A stretch of 64,000 bases of DNA. Origin: UBA2040 sp041674745 (lineage in GTDB: Bacteria > Bacteroidota > Bacteroidia > Flavobacteriales_D > Crocinitomicaceae). The DNA is taken from assembly GCA_041674745.1 (NCBI GenBank), contig JBAYVD010000009.1, positions 1 to 64,000 of the forward strand, in the 5' to 3' direction. The notes below the pieces were generated by a model. It had not been told where the DNA came from and made no database searches. It was given only the letters and a program-made list of their open reading frames with translations. The translations under genes and the position numbers were made by a program. Numbering within the stretch: position 1 is the stretch's first letter; each line of letters starts with the position of its first letter. Below are positions 9,080 through 17,365 of the stretch, piece after piece.

Positions 9080-9759
9080 TTGTAGAAATAGGATTGTTTG
9101 ATCCATTTTAACCACTTCTTAATTAGGCTCTCATTTTTTTTGAGTCGAGTAAAATTCCCTCTTTCCCAATCATAGAGGTTATCGTGAATGTGATGGATGG
9201 CCTTTAAATGGTGATGGCTAGTTGGAATTTTTAGCATCTCAATTGGTACATTCATCTCTATCATTTCCACAGAGGAACCCTTTGATTTTTGTCGTAACTC
9301 GGCAAAAAATTGAGTATTTTGAAAGTAGTTTTTTTGTCCAAACACTTTCTCTTTTTGTGTGTCGATGAATGTAAAAACCATAGCGCTTTCCGGCTTGTTG
9401 GCAAAAATGGGTAAAAGTCGTAATGATAACTTTTTCGCTTCTTTGATGGAACCTGCGATTTCAACGTGCGATTTTTTAGAATAAATTAACTCTCTGTGGT
9501 AGTTATGATGAATGACATTGTCTAAAAAAGGATAGACATTCATACATCGTGCCACCAAAGCATCAAGATCTTCTTCTTTTTCTACGTCACACACGATCCG
9601 ATCGATTTTTGGAAATTCTTTTTTAAGTTGATTCAAATGCGTTTCGCATTTGCTGACAACCACCAAGTGATTTTGCAGCTTATACAATTCTCCAATTAAT
9701 AGAAAACCAAAATCAGAATTGTTTAGGTGAATTAAAATAAAATTGTGTCGAATGTCCAT
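9076..9759 (-). CDS. Degenerate short-chain dehydrogenase (DltE-like pseudoenzyme)
   Basis: 227 residues whose overall pattern follows a DltE-like short-chain dehydrogenase. There is an opening beta strand FILIHLNNSDFG, an acidic CDV (57-59), a strand ending NVIHHNY (81-87), and a helix entered by KNYFQNTQ (143-150). Each functional motif is altered. The cofactor-binding TGxxxGxG reads HLNNSDFG, the NNAG motif reads HHNY, and the YxxxK catalytic pair reads Y145..T149. NAD(P)-dependent catalysis is therefore unlikely, and a binding or structural role is more plausible (inference). It lies 74 bp downstream of a Crp/Fnr-type regulator on the same strand. Its 3' end overlaps the phosphatase gene by 4 bp in convergent orientation. 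The frame is open and codon use ordinary, so it does not look like a decaying pseudogene. Confidence 0.7.
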   Translation of the reverse strand: MDIRHNFILIHLNNSDFGFLLIGELYKLQNHLVVVSKCETHLNQLKKEFPKIDRIVCDVEKEEDLDALVARCMNVYPFLDNVIHHNYHRELIYSKKSHVEIAGSIKEAKKLSLRLLPIFANKPESAMVFTFIDTQKEKVFGQKNYFQNTQFFAELRQKSKGSSVEMIEMNVPIEMLKIPTSHHHLKAIHHIHDNLYDWERGNFTRLKKNESLIKKWLKWIKQSYFYN

Positions 9760-9833
9760 TGTAGTTTGTCCCCTTTGTTGATCTGAATTCTACAAAATAA
9801 CCGAGAAAAATTAAGCTACACAATGAACATGAG

Positions 9834-10400
9834 TTAAGAAATTCGCTTACGAATTTTACTCAAAGTTTGGGGTGTGACACCGATATAAGAGGCAATATAT
9901 TGCAACGGAATTTGTTTCAGAAAATACGGTTGTTTGGTGATCAATTGTTCGTATCGGTCTGTAGCAGATTCATGTTGGTTGCTCATTTCTCTCGAGAATT
10001 TGTACAAATACAATTCTTCGGCCAATGCTCGTCCGATCGCATTTCCATTTTCTGTCATTGCATAGGCGTTTTGCAAATCTTCAAAAGTAATGCGGTACAA
10101 TTCTACCTCTGTTAAGGCTTCCACATAATAACGGGAAGGAGTTTGGGTTAAAAAGGAATCATAGGCACTGGCAAACTCTTGCTCAAAAGCAAAACCAAAC
10201 GTGTATTGCGATTCCTTTTTATCAATGTAGTAGCGCACAATTCCCTTGTTTACAAAAGAAAGATGACTTTCCACCTCTCCTTTTAACAACAAAAGCGATT
10301 TTTTCGGAAGTTTTTCTTTTATCAATTTAGAAGAAAATATTTCCCATTCTTCATCTGTTAGTTTCACATATTGATCCAAGTACTGGCGAATATTAATCAT
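9834..10400 (-). CDS. Crp/Fnr family transcriptional regulator
   Basis: 188 residues. The N-terminal ~120 form a cyclic-nucleotide-binding-like beta-roll (KKSLLLLKGEVESHLSFVNKGIVRYY). The C-terminus is a short helix-turn-helix (LQYIASYIGVTPQTLSKIRKRIS). No Fnr-type cysteine cluster and no clear cAMP phosphate-binding RxS motif are seen, so the effector is unknown. Bacteroidota carry many such short Crp-like proteins, often regulating an adjacent gene. Here the neighbour downstream is the degenerate SDR. The gene ends in the HTH with almost no tail, which is normal for this subgroup. Confidence 0.88.
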   Translation of the reverse strand: MINIRQYLDQYVKLTDEEWEIFSSKLIKEKLPKKSLLLLKGEVESHLSFVNKGIVRYYIDKKESQYTFGFAFEQEFASAYDSFLTQTPSRYYVEALTEVELYRITFEDLQNAYAMTENGNAIGRALAEELYLYKFSREMSNQHESATDRYEQLITKQPYFLKQIPLQYIASYIGVTPQTLSKIRKRIS

Positions 10401-10421
10401 AGCCTATTCTGTTTAGCGAAA

Positions 10422-10429
10422 CAAAAATA
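10422..10429 (-). promoter_or_regulatory. Putative -7 promoter element of the Crp/Fnr gene
   Basis: TATTTTTG on the minus strand fits TAnnTTTG and lies 21 bp upstream of the ATG. No TTG at -33 was found. Confidence 0.4.
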
Positions 10430-10679
10430 CACTATTTGAAAAGGGAGGAAATGAACCTAGATTAAGAATTCGGGAAGTGAAATTTTTGTTCAAAGAATAT
10501 TTATTTCAATTATCTGACTATCAATTTATTGAAAAAAATAGTTTTTTCACGATCATGGGTTTGATCATTTTATTTATGATTTTTTTAACAAAACACGGTC
10601 CGTTATCCCATGATTATAAAGCGATTGCCCTCAACAAGATACTAGTTAGCCAAGTCGCGATAAGCATCAAAGTCGAAGC

Positions 10680-12377
10680 CTACGCCAATTCCACAAACAA
10701 TCCTTCGTCCGTTTTCTCTACTTTCGTCAAACCGTGTTTTGCCAAACTTTTCATCGCGACATCCCATTGTTTGCCACTCAAACCGGTTTGCGATTTCAAT
10801 AAATTCAGGTCGGTTCTGCCTGATTTTTCTATAAGAGCAACGATTGTTTTTTCATTGTCCGTTAATTCTGGACCTTTGAAATCAAATTTCTCCGGGCGCA
10901 TTTGCGGGAAGAACAACACTTCTTGGATTGAAGAATTGTTGGTCAACAACATCACCAATCGGTCGATGCCAATGCCCATCCCAGATGTTGGCGGCATTCC
11001 GTATTCCAACGCACGCAAGAAATCTTGGTCGATAAACATGGCTTCGTCGTCGCCTTTTTCAGAAAGCGCCATTTGTACTTCAAAACGCTCGCGTTGGTCG
11101 ATTGGGTCGTTCAACTCGGAATAGGCATTCGCAATTTCTTTTCCGTTCACCATCAACTCAAAACGCTCGGTATATTCGGGGTTGTCGCGGTGTTTTTTAC
11201 ACAATGGCGACATGTCAATTGGGTAATCCGTGATGAACGTCGGTTGGATGTAATTTCCTTCACATTTTTCCCCGAAAATTTCATCGATCAATTTCCCTTT
11301 CCCCATGCTCGGATCGGTGTCGATGCCCATGCTTTTGCATGCAGCATGGAGTTCTTCTTCGGTTTTCCCGTCTATGTCAAATCCAGTGAAGTCAATAATC
11401 GATTGACGCATTGTTACGCGTTTGTAGGGCGCTTTCAACGAAATTTTATTGTCTCCTACTTGAACTTCCGTGGTTCCGCAAACCGCAATTGCCACGTGTT
11501 CCAACATTTTTTCCGTGAAATCCATCATCCAGAAATAGTCTTTGTAGGCCACGTAAATTTCCATTACGGTAAATTCTGGATTGTGCGTACGGTCCATTCC
11601 TTCGTTTCGGAAATCTTTCGCAAACTCATAAACGCCTTCAAATCCACCAACAATCAATCGTTTCAAATACAATTCATTCGCGATACGCAAATACAAAGGA
11701 ATGTCCAAGGCATTATGATGCGTCATAAACGGACGAGCACTCGCGCCACCAGGAATCGGTTGCAAAATCGGCGTTTCTACTTCCATATAGCCTTTGTCAT
11801 TGAAGAAAGAACGCATCGCATTCATGGCTTTGGAACGACGAATAAACGTTTCTTTCACGTGTGAATTCACGACCAAATCCACATACCGTTGACGGTAACG
11901 CAATTCCGGATCGGTAAATGCATCGTGTACTTTTCCATCGGCATCCGTTTTCGCCATTGGAAGCGGTTTCAACGCTTTGCTCAACAAGGTAAATTCTTCC
12001 ACGTGAATGGAAATTTCACCTACTTGCGTTTTGAATAGATATCCTTTAATTCCCAAGAAATCGCCTAAATCGAGCAATTTTTTGAAAACTTCGTTGTACA
12101 AAGTTTTGTCTTCACCCGGACACAATTCGTCGCGGTTGATGTAAACTTGAATACGACCTGTAGAGTCCAAAATTTCAGCAAAAGAAGCTTTTCCCATGAT
12201 GCGTTGCGACATCATTCGCCCGGCGATCGTCACCTTCTTGCCCTCTACAAAAGAATCTGTTATTTCCTTCGCATAATCCGTTACGTCATACAACGCCGCC
12301 GGATAAGGTTCGATACCAAGGTCGCGCAATTTGTCAAGCGACTCTCTTCTTTGTACTTCTAAACTGGACAATTCCAT
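10680..12377 (-). CDS. lysS: Lysine--tRNA ligase, class II
   Basis: 565 residues. The N-terminal OB-fold anticodon-binding domain ([19 protein letters not shown]) is followed by the class II catalytic core. That core has [12 protein letters not shown], motif 2 [30 protein letters not shown] and motif 3 [12 protein letters not shown]. It charges tRNA-Lys with lysine using ATP. The protein is ~60 residues longer than the E. coli enzyme. The extra C-terminal segment (from [18 protein letters not shown] to the end) looks like a small winged-helix domain seen in Bacteroidota LysS. A near-perfect promoter sits directly upstream. Confidence 0.97.
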   Translation of the reverse strand: MELSSLEVQRRESLDKLRDLGIEPYPAALYDVTDYAKEITDSFVEGKKVTIAGRMMSQRIMGKASFAEILDSTGRIQVYINRDELCPGEDKTLYNEVFKKLLDLGDFLGIKGYLFKTQVGEISIHVEEFTLLSKALKPLPMAKTDADGKVHDAFTDPELRYRQRYVDLVVNSHVKETFIRRSKAMNAMRSFFNDKGYMEVETPILQPIPGGASARPFMTHHNALDIPLYLRIANELYLKRLIVGGFEGVYEFAKDFRNEGMDRTHNPEFTVMEIYVAYKDYFWMMDFTEKMLEHVAIAVCGTTEVQVGDNKISLKAPYKRVTMRQSIIDFTGFDIDGKTEEELHAACKSMGIDTDPSMGKGKLIDEIFGEKCEGNYIQPTFITDYPIDMSPLCKKHRDNPEYTERFELMVNGKEIANAYSELNDPIDQRERFEVQMALSEKGDDEAMFIDQDFLRALEYGMPPTSGMGIGIDRLVMLLTNNSSIQEVLFFPQMRPEKFDFKGPELTDNEKTIVALIEKSGRTDLNLLKSQTGLSGKQWDVAMKSLAKHGLTKVEKTDEGLFVELA

Positions 12378-12399
12378 CTTTTACTGAATTTTGAGGGGG

Positions 12400-12430
12400 C
12401 AAAGATAAGGAAAATGTGTGGGCTTGCAAA
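12400..12430 (-). promoter_or_regulatory. lysS promoter (TTTG-N19-TATCTTTG)
   Basis: On the minus strand TTTG (-33) is followed after exactly 19 bp by TATCTTTG (-7), an excellent match to the Bacteroidota primary sigma consensus. The -7 element ends 23 bp before the lysS ATG, giving a leader of roughly 15-20 nt. Confidence 0.8.
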
Positions 12431-12502
12431 CGACTGGATACAAAGGATTTTGGTGTGTTGGAAGATTTACGAAAGTGATGAATTTTGTGAAAGAAAAAAC
12501 CT

Positions 12503-13261
12503 TTAAAGAAATATCCCACCACTTGCCTCAATTCGTTGCCCATTGATCCAGCGCGCTTCTTCTGTGCAAAGGAAAGCAACAATGCCGCCAATATCTTCGG
12601 CTACGCCCACGCGACCCAAAGCCGTAACGCCAGAAATGAGATTTTGCTTCATTTCACTTCTGTTTTCCCCATCGCCAAAATCGGTAGCAATGGCTCCGGG
12701 TGCAACGGAAACGGCTGTGATTTTTCGGGATGCCAATTCTTTGGCAAGAAAGCGGGTAAACACATCCACGCCTCCTTTCATACTGGCGTAAGCGGAAGAA
12801 CCAGGAATACTAAAACGCGCCAAGCCAGATGAAAGATTGATAATCCGGGCGCCATCTTTTAGAAACGGCACGGCTTTTTGCGTGAGAAAATAGACACCTT
12901 TCAAATGTACGTTCATCATTTCGTCAAAATCCGCTTCGGTGGTTTCTAAAAAGGGTTTGTAGATGCCCGTTCCTGCGTTGTTGATCAGAAAATCGATTTT
13001 GTCGGTACCGCGTTCGGCTTGCAAGGTGGTGGAAAGTTGTGTCAAAAATGCGTCAAATCCACCGGTAAATCGTGTGTCCAATTGAAAGGCATACGCTTTT
13101 TGCCCCATGGCTTGTATTTCAGCTACCACCGCTTCCGCTTTTTCTTTGCTGGACAAATACGTGATCGCCACATCGATTCCTTTTTCTGCCAACTTCAATG
13201 CCATTTCTCGACCCAAACCTCGACTTCCACCTGTTAACAACGCAATTTTACTCACTGACAT
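12503..13261 (-). CDS. SDR family oxidoreductase
   Basis: 252 residues with a full classical short-chain dehydrogenase motif set: TGGSRGLG (10-17), NNAG (94-97), catalytic Ser in NLSSG (144/145), and Tyr158/Lys162 in YASMK. The ending GIVAFLCTEEARWINGQ, followed by IEASGG, is typical of the FabG-like classical SDR subfamily. It is an NAD(P)-dependent oxidoreductase, but the substrate cannot be assigned. It is cytosolic, with no signal peptide. It is monocistronic between lysS and a TPR gene on the same strand, with no pathway neighbours. It contrasts with the motif-less SDR at 9076-9759. Confidence 0.93.
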   Translation of the reverse strand: MSVSKIALLTGGSRGLGREMALKLAEKGIDVAITYLSSKEKAEAVVAEIQAMGQKAYAFQLDTRFTGGFDAFLTQLSTTLQAERGTDKIDFLINNAGTGIYKPFLETTEADFDEMMNVHLKGVYFLTQKAVPFLKDGARIINLSSGLARFSIPGSSAYASMKGGVDVFTRFLAKELASRKITAVSVAPGAIATDFGDGENRSEMKQNLISGVTALGRVGVAEDIGGIVAFLCTEEARWINGQRIEASGGIFL

Positions 13262-13391
13262 TTTTTCTATTTAGTGCAAATTTTTACTTTGTCAAACGTA
13301 GTTATTTCCATGGAATTAAATTGGATAAGGGAAACGTAGAAACTTCACTTTTAACGGATTTTGGCGGATGATACATTGACTCAGTTTCCGG

Positions 13392-14492
13392 CTAATTCTT
13401 TTCAATTACTCCAATCACGGCTTTTTTCAAATCATTGTAATCAAAACCATCGTCGAATCCTATTTGGAAAGTCGTGTGTGTTTCATTTTTGTCTAGGCTG
13501 AGCAAATATTTGGTGCCACCGACAGCTACCGATTGGGGAGAAAATTCGGTTTGAATTTGGTATTCAATCGTTCCATTTGCATTCAATACCTGAAAAAGGT
13601 GTTTGTAGTAGGGGACTTTCGAACCTTCATCATAGCTTTCAAATGCCAAAATGGTGTGCCCGTTGTAGACAAATTGATCGAAGCAAAAACTGTTTTTCAA
13701 GCTTCCTTCTAAAAAGTTTTTTTCCCGTGCATCGTGCAACATTTTACGATAGGGAATAGCAGATTCATATTCCTTTTTACCATAATACGATTGAATTAAT
13801 AAGGGAATGGCTTCATAATTAGTTGGTTTTAAACGGCGCAATTCATTTAAAGCTACGATGGCTTGATCGTAATGACCACCTAGATTCTCCAACTCACCAA
13901 TGTTCAGTAAAACATTTTGGTAGGCATCACTTGTTTTCGAAAATTTGGTTTTTGCCACGTAATACGCTTCCAGCGCCTTATCAGATTGATGCATCTTAAG
14001 GTATACTTTTGGGATCATTTTATACGGCCAAACAATGGGATTTTCTTTTGTTGTAGCCGTTTGGTAAGCCTTTAGGGCTTCGTCATATTTGTTCATTCCA
14101 AAGTAAGCGTCCCCCAATCCAGCAAAATACTTGGAGGGAGATGGATCCAATTGGATGGCCTGCTCAAAATCAGGAACAGCGCTGGAAAATTGATTGAAAT
14201 AATTGAAAGTCATTGCCTTCGTATAAAAAGGTTCTGGGTCGCGATTGTCTTTGTTAATCGAAAGGATCATATAACGCAAACAATTCATATCATCTCCCTT
14301 CATGCGGTATGCCATTCCGATGTAATAAATTGCTTTGGCTGGAAGTGTATCCGCTTGGCGTCCAAATTCTGTGATGATTTCGGAATACTGTTCGGCTTCA
14401 TATTTCGTTTGAATTGCCTGGGTCATGGTGATTTGTGCCATGCCAATAGAACTTATCAGCAGAAGAAAAAGGGCAGCGTAAATTTTCAACAT
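13392..14492 (-). CDS. Secreted tetratricopeptide-repeat protein
   Basis: 366 residues with a signal peptide (MLKIYAALFLLLISSIGMAQ). About five TPR units follow between ~25 and 245 (for example YIGMAYRMKGDDMNCLRYMI, FAGLGDAYFGMNKYDEALKA and LNIGELENLGGHYDQAIVAL). The C-terminal ~110-residue domain has no recognisable motif. It is likely periplasmic and acts as a protein-interaction scaffold (family knowledge); the partner is unknown. No operon partner is evident, as the flanking gaps exceed 100 bp. Confidence 0.85.
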   Translation of the reverse strand: MLKIYAALFLLLISSIGMAQITMTQAIQTKYEAEQYSEIITEFGRQADTLPAKAIYYIGMAYRMKGDDMNCLRYMILSINKDNRDPEPFYTKAMTFNYFNQFSSAVPDFEQAIQLDPSPSKYFAGLGDAYFGMNKYDEALKAYQTATTKENPIVWPYKMIPKVYLKMHQSDKALEAYYVAKTKFSKTSDAYQNVLLNIGELENLGGHYDQAIVALNELRRLKPTNYEAIPLLIQSYYGKKEYESAIPYRKMLHDAREKNFLEGSLKNSFCFDQFVYNGHTILAFESYDEGSKVPYYKHLFQVLNANGTIEYQIQTEFSPQSVAVGGTKYLLSLDKNETHTTFQIGFDDGFDYNDLKKAVIGVIEKN

Positions 14493-14766
14493 AGTGCCTC
14501 GTTTTTAGTTTCGTTGCAATTTTTAAAAAATCACTTGAAAAAAGTAGTTTTTAAGTACACACCAAATCCGTATTGGAAGGTGGGTAGTTCAAATATACTA
14601 AAAAAACCAATTGTGATTTAAGTACAATTATTCTGTTGTTTTCAAATCCTTTTTAGCTTGGTTGAAGTTAGTGGAAACGATACCGCAAAGAAAATCGATT
14701 GATTAAATAGATTGGCGTGACGAGGTTGGGCCCTTTATTATTATTTTCTTATCGATCTGTATATTA

Positions 14767-16209
14767 TCACTTTATCGTCAATAATCGGGAAGAACGAATG
14801 CCATTTTTGCTTACGCTTACCAGAAAGGTTCCACCAATTAAATGACTTTTAACGGGAATCAAATTATCTCCAAATTTCAATTCGCCGTTTTGAATTTCAC
14901 GTCCTAGCATATCGAAAATTGCATACTGCGCTTGCTCAAAAGTCAATTGTCGAATGGTGAAACTTTCCGCAGCCGGATTCGGGAAAATTGCCAAATCTCT
15001 TTCCAGCTCGAGTTGAGAAAGACCCACCGGAACTTGTGCAGTATCGCAAATTGGATTGGTTGAAACCAAGGGCGCAAAAAAGCCAGCCAACTCATTCAAT
15101 CTTGCTCCAAAATTGTCATACGCGTGACAAGGATTGTTCACTTGATCCGCGCAACTGCCCGCACCAATTAAAAAGCTATAGGGAAAATTGGTCGCCGTGA
15201 AATGATTATCAAGGGTGTAGCCATAACTGTTGTTAGTATTTAGGTTGGATAAACCACGACTTCCATAAACTTTGGGTGTATTCGCAATTCCATAGCAACC
15301 GTATCCGTTGGTCATGCACCAAGAAAGTCCGGCATAAATTTTCGCAGAATCGATTGGAACAACCATGTCGCAAGGTTGATGGAAAGAATAAATAGCGGGT
15401 TTGGGTTTGCTGGGGTCAGATTGTTGCAACAAGTCGTGCATCATGCCTCCGTAAAAGTTACCAATTCCCTTGATGGTGTAACTGATTGTCGTGGGTTCAA
15501 TAGCACCATAAATATCACCCAAATCAGGTCGGGAAATGGTTGCTGGAAAAGTTTTCCCGACGTTGTAGACACAACTGCTAGTATTAGCGTTCGGTGCGGG
15601 AACGGATGCTGCCGCAAAAGCCTCAGGAAACTTTTCAGCAGGAACATCCAGTAAACCAACGCCCAAAGAAACGAATGAACCCGCACTTTCACCTGCTAAG
15701 AATACGTTGTTGGTGTCAATGCGGTATTGTGCGTGCCGGTTGATCAAGTAACGCAAAGCACCTTTTCCGTCTTGAATGCTTCGGTAACACGCTCTTGCCC
15801 ATTCCAAACTATCGGTGGCAAAAACACAGTTGTAACTGGGGAAATTGCAGGTGTGCGCGATTTCATCCGAAATAAAGCCCAAACGATAATCAATCGAGGC
15901 CGTGACATAACCACGTTTGGCAAATTGCTTGCACATGGTTTGCAAGTTGGCTTCGTCTTTATCGCCCGCAATGAATGCCCCACCGTGAATGAAAATTAGC
16001 AAAGGTCGTGTTGAAAGATGCGCTGCATCATCACAATTGGGCAAGTAAATGTCCATCAAATGGGTTTCCGTATCGCCGATGAAATTCACGGAGGAACCGT
16101 AAGAAACATTTAAAACGCTGTCATAGGTGTATTTTTGGTCCAACCATTGTTGGGCATTTGAAAATAGTGAAACTGTTAAAAAACAAAGGAGTAGGAATGG
16201 AGTTTTCAT
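14767..16209 (-). CDS. T9SS-secreted carboxylesterase/lipase-type hydrolase
   Basis: 480 residues with a signal peptide (1-20, ending SLFSNAQ). An alpha/beta hydrolase of the carboxylesterase/hormone-sensitive-lipase type follows, with oxyanion HGGAF (75-79), GYVTASIDYRLG and nucleophile GESAG (Ser175). It ends in a ~75-residue type A T9SS sorting domain (IFPNPAAESFTI ... GGTFLVSV ... SRLLTIK). It should cross the outer membrane through T9SS and act extracellularly or on the surface, hydrolysing an ester. Several cysteines (for example SYNC, SSC, ADQVNNPC) could form disulfides, in keeping with export. Substrate unknown. Confidence 0.9.
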   Translation of the reverse strand: MKTPFLLLCFLTVSLFSNAQQWLDQKYTYDSVLNVSYGSSVNFIGDTETHLMDIYLPNCDDAAHLSTRPLLIFIHGGAFIAGDKDEANLQTMCKQFAKRGYVTASIDYRLGFISDEIAHTCNFPSYNCVFATDSLEWARACYRSIQDGKGALRYLINRHAQYRIDTNNVFLAGESAGSFVSLGVGLLDVPAEKFPEAFAAASVPAPNANTSSCVYNVGKTFPATISRPDLGDIYGAIEPTTISYTIKGIGNFYGGMMHDLLQQSDPSKPKPAIYSFHQPCDMVVPIDSAKIYAGLSWCMTNGYGCYGIANTPKVYGSRGLSNLNTNNSYGYTLDNHFTATNFPYSFLIGAGSCADQVNNPCHAYDNFGARLNELAGFFAPLVSTNPICDTAQVPVGLSQLELERDLAIFPNPAAESFTIRQLTFEQAQYAIFDMLGREIQNGELKFGDNLIPVKSHLIGGTFLVSVSKNGIRSSRLLTIK

Positions 16210-16274
16210 AAACTTTGATTTTGAATGTTAGAATAAAGATAGTTATTTCTTTGAAATGTTATGCGGTGAATTGT

Positions 16275-17228
16275 TTATCGAAATTGGTAGCGTAGAGAGA
16301 AACGGTTAACCCAATAAAATTGGTTATAAAAACCTTTCCATTTTGTCGAAAAACTATCGTATTCATCATTAGAATAATAAAGATCATACTCAGTATTTTC
16401 TTTGTCTGAAAGAACTAAATTATATCCATTTCCATCTAAATTAGTGTAAATTTTATCTGGTTTTTTGCCTTGACCCTTTACTATAGTCGAAAATCCGGTT
16501 TCGAAGTTTAGCGAAAAACGTTTGGTCAATTTCACATCCAAACCCAATAAGGATTCACCACGAACAAAAAAGAATGTATTTGTCTCGTATTCAATTCTTT
16601 GATTTGTTTGCGTCCAGCTAACTATCGTGTCATCGCTGTTTTTATTACTAGTAAAACTTGAATATTCAGAAATTGCGTATTTGTCCATGAAGCCGAAATT
16701 TGCACCAAGAGAAAATGATAAATTCACTTTTTCCCAATTGTATAAATTCACTTTAGGGAAAATTCCCACTTGATATTTTAAATAGTGAGGTCGAATATGC
16801 GAACGGAAACTTTCGTTGCATCTGTTATTGCATTGAATGTAATATGATATTGAAAATGCATCAATCTTTGGACCGTAAATGTAATAATTGCTTGGAGCTA
16901 ATGAATCAGGTCCAGTATTAAAAAAATGCGATTTTAAATCGCCATCTTCAATCACTTTTCCATCTAAGTTTCCTAATCCATATGCTAGTGGAATCCGCAA
17001 AGAAAATCTAGGATTAAATTTGAAAATGAACTCTACGTTTAAATATTGATTATCCGTTATAAACCCTCTTTGAGTTTTAACAAGTTCACCATTAAATGGT
17101 TTTCTATAGAGCGATGCAAAGTTCGTTCCCACTTGAACTTCTTTAATAAAATCGCTGTTCGTTTTCTCTTGAGCAAAATTAACTGAAGAAAAACAGAAGA
17201 AAATGGTAATAATGGTTAGTCCTTTCAT
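16275..17228 (-). CDS. Predicted outer-membrane beta-barrel protein, uncharacterised
   Basis: 317 residues with a signal peptide (MKGLTIITIFFCFSSVNFAQ). Alternating amphipathic strands rich in Tyr, Phe and Asn follow (FKFNPRFSLRIPLAYGLG, VNLSFSLGANFGFMDKY, KRFSLNFETGFSTI), ending in a C-terminal strand FYWVNRFSLRYQFR with a terminal aromatic-x pattern. This is the look of an outer-membrane barrel. No specific family was recognised. It is transcribed divergently from the SNF2 helicase and lies 65 bp upstream of the secreted esterase on the same strand, so the two could be co-expressed. Confidence 0.75.
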   Translation of the reverse strand: MKGLTIITIFFCFSSVNFAQEKTNSDFIKEVQVGTNFASLYRKPFNGELVKTQRGFITDNQYLNVEFIFKFNPRFSLRIPLAYGLGNLDGKVIEDGDLKSHFFNTGPDSLAPSNYYIYGPKIDAFSISYYIQCNNRCNESFRSHIRPHYLKYQVGIFPKVNLYNWEKVNLSFSLGANFGFMDKYAISEYSSFTSNKNSDDTIVSWTQTNQRIEYETNTFFFVRGESLLGLDVKLTKRFSLNFETGFSTIVKGQGKKPDKIYTNLDGNGYNLVLSDKENTEYDLYYSNDEYDSFSTKWKGFYNQFYWVNRFSLRYQFR

Positions 17229-17365
17229 TTCAATAGCCTTATTAATTAAAAATAACGTTTTTATTTAGGTTTAGGTTGGAGTTAATTCAAATTGTGAAAA
17301 GTCTTCCCTTAAATATTCCCATCTTTGCAGGTCGCGCCTGAAATTTTAGGTGTTCAATACAAAAA

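Noticed and set aside
10477..11124. Plus-strand frame over the end of lysS
   Set aside because: It is antisense to conserved LysS motifs and shows no protein-like pattern.
11025..11864. 279-codon plus-strand frame inside lysS
   Set aside because: Long but antisense to the catalytic core of lysS, with a composition typical of a shadow frame.
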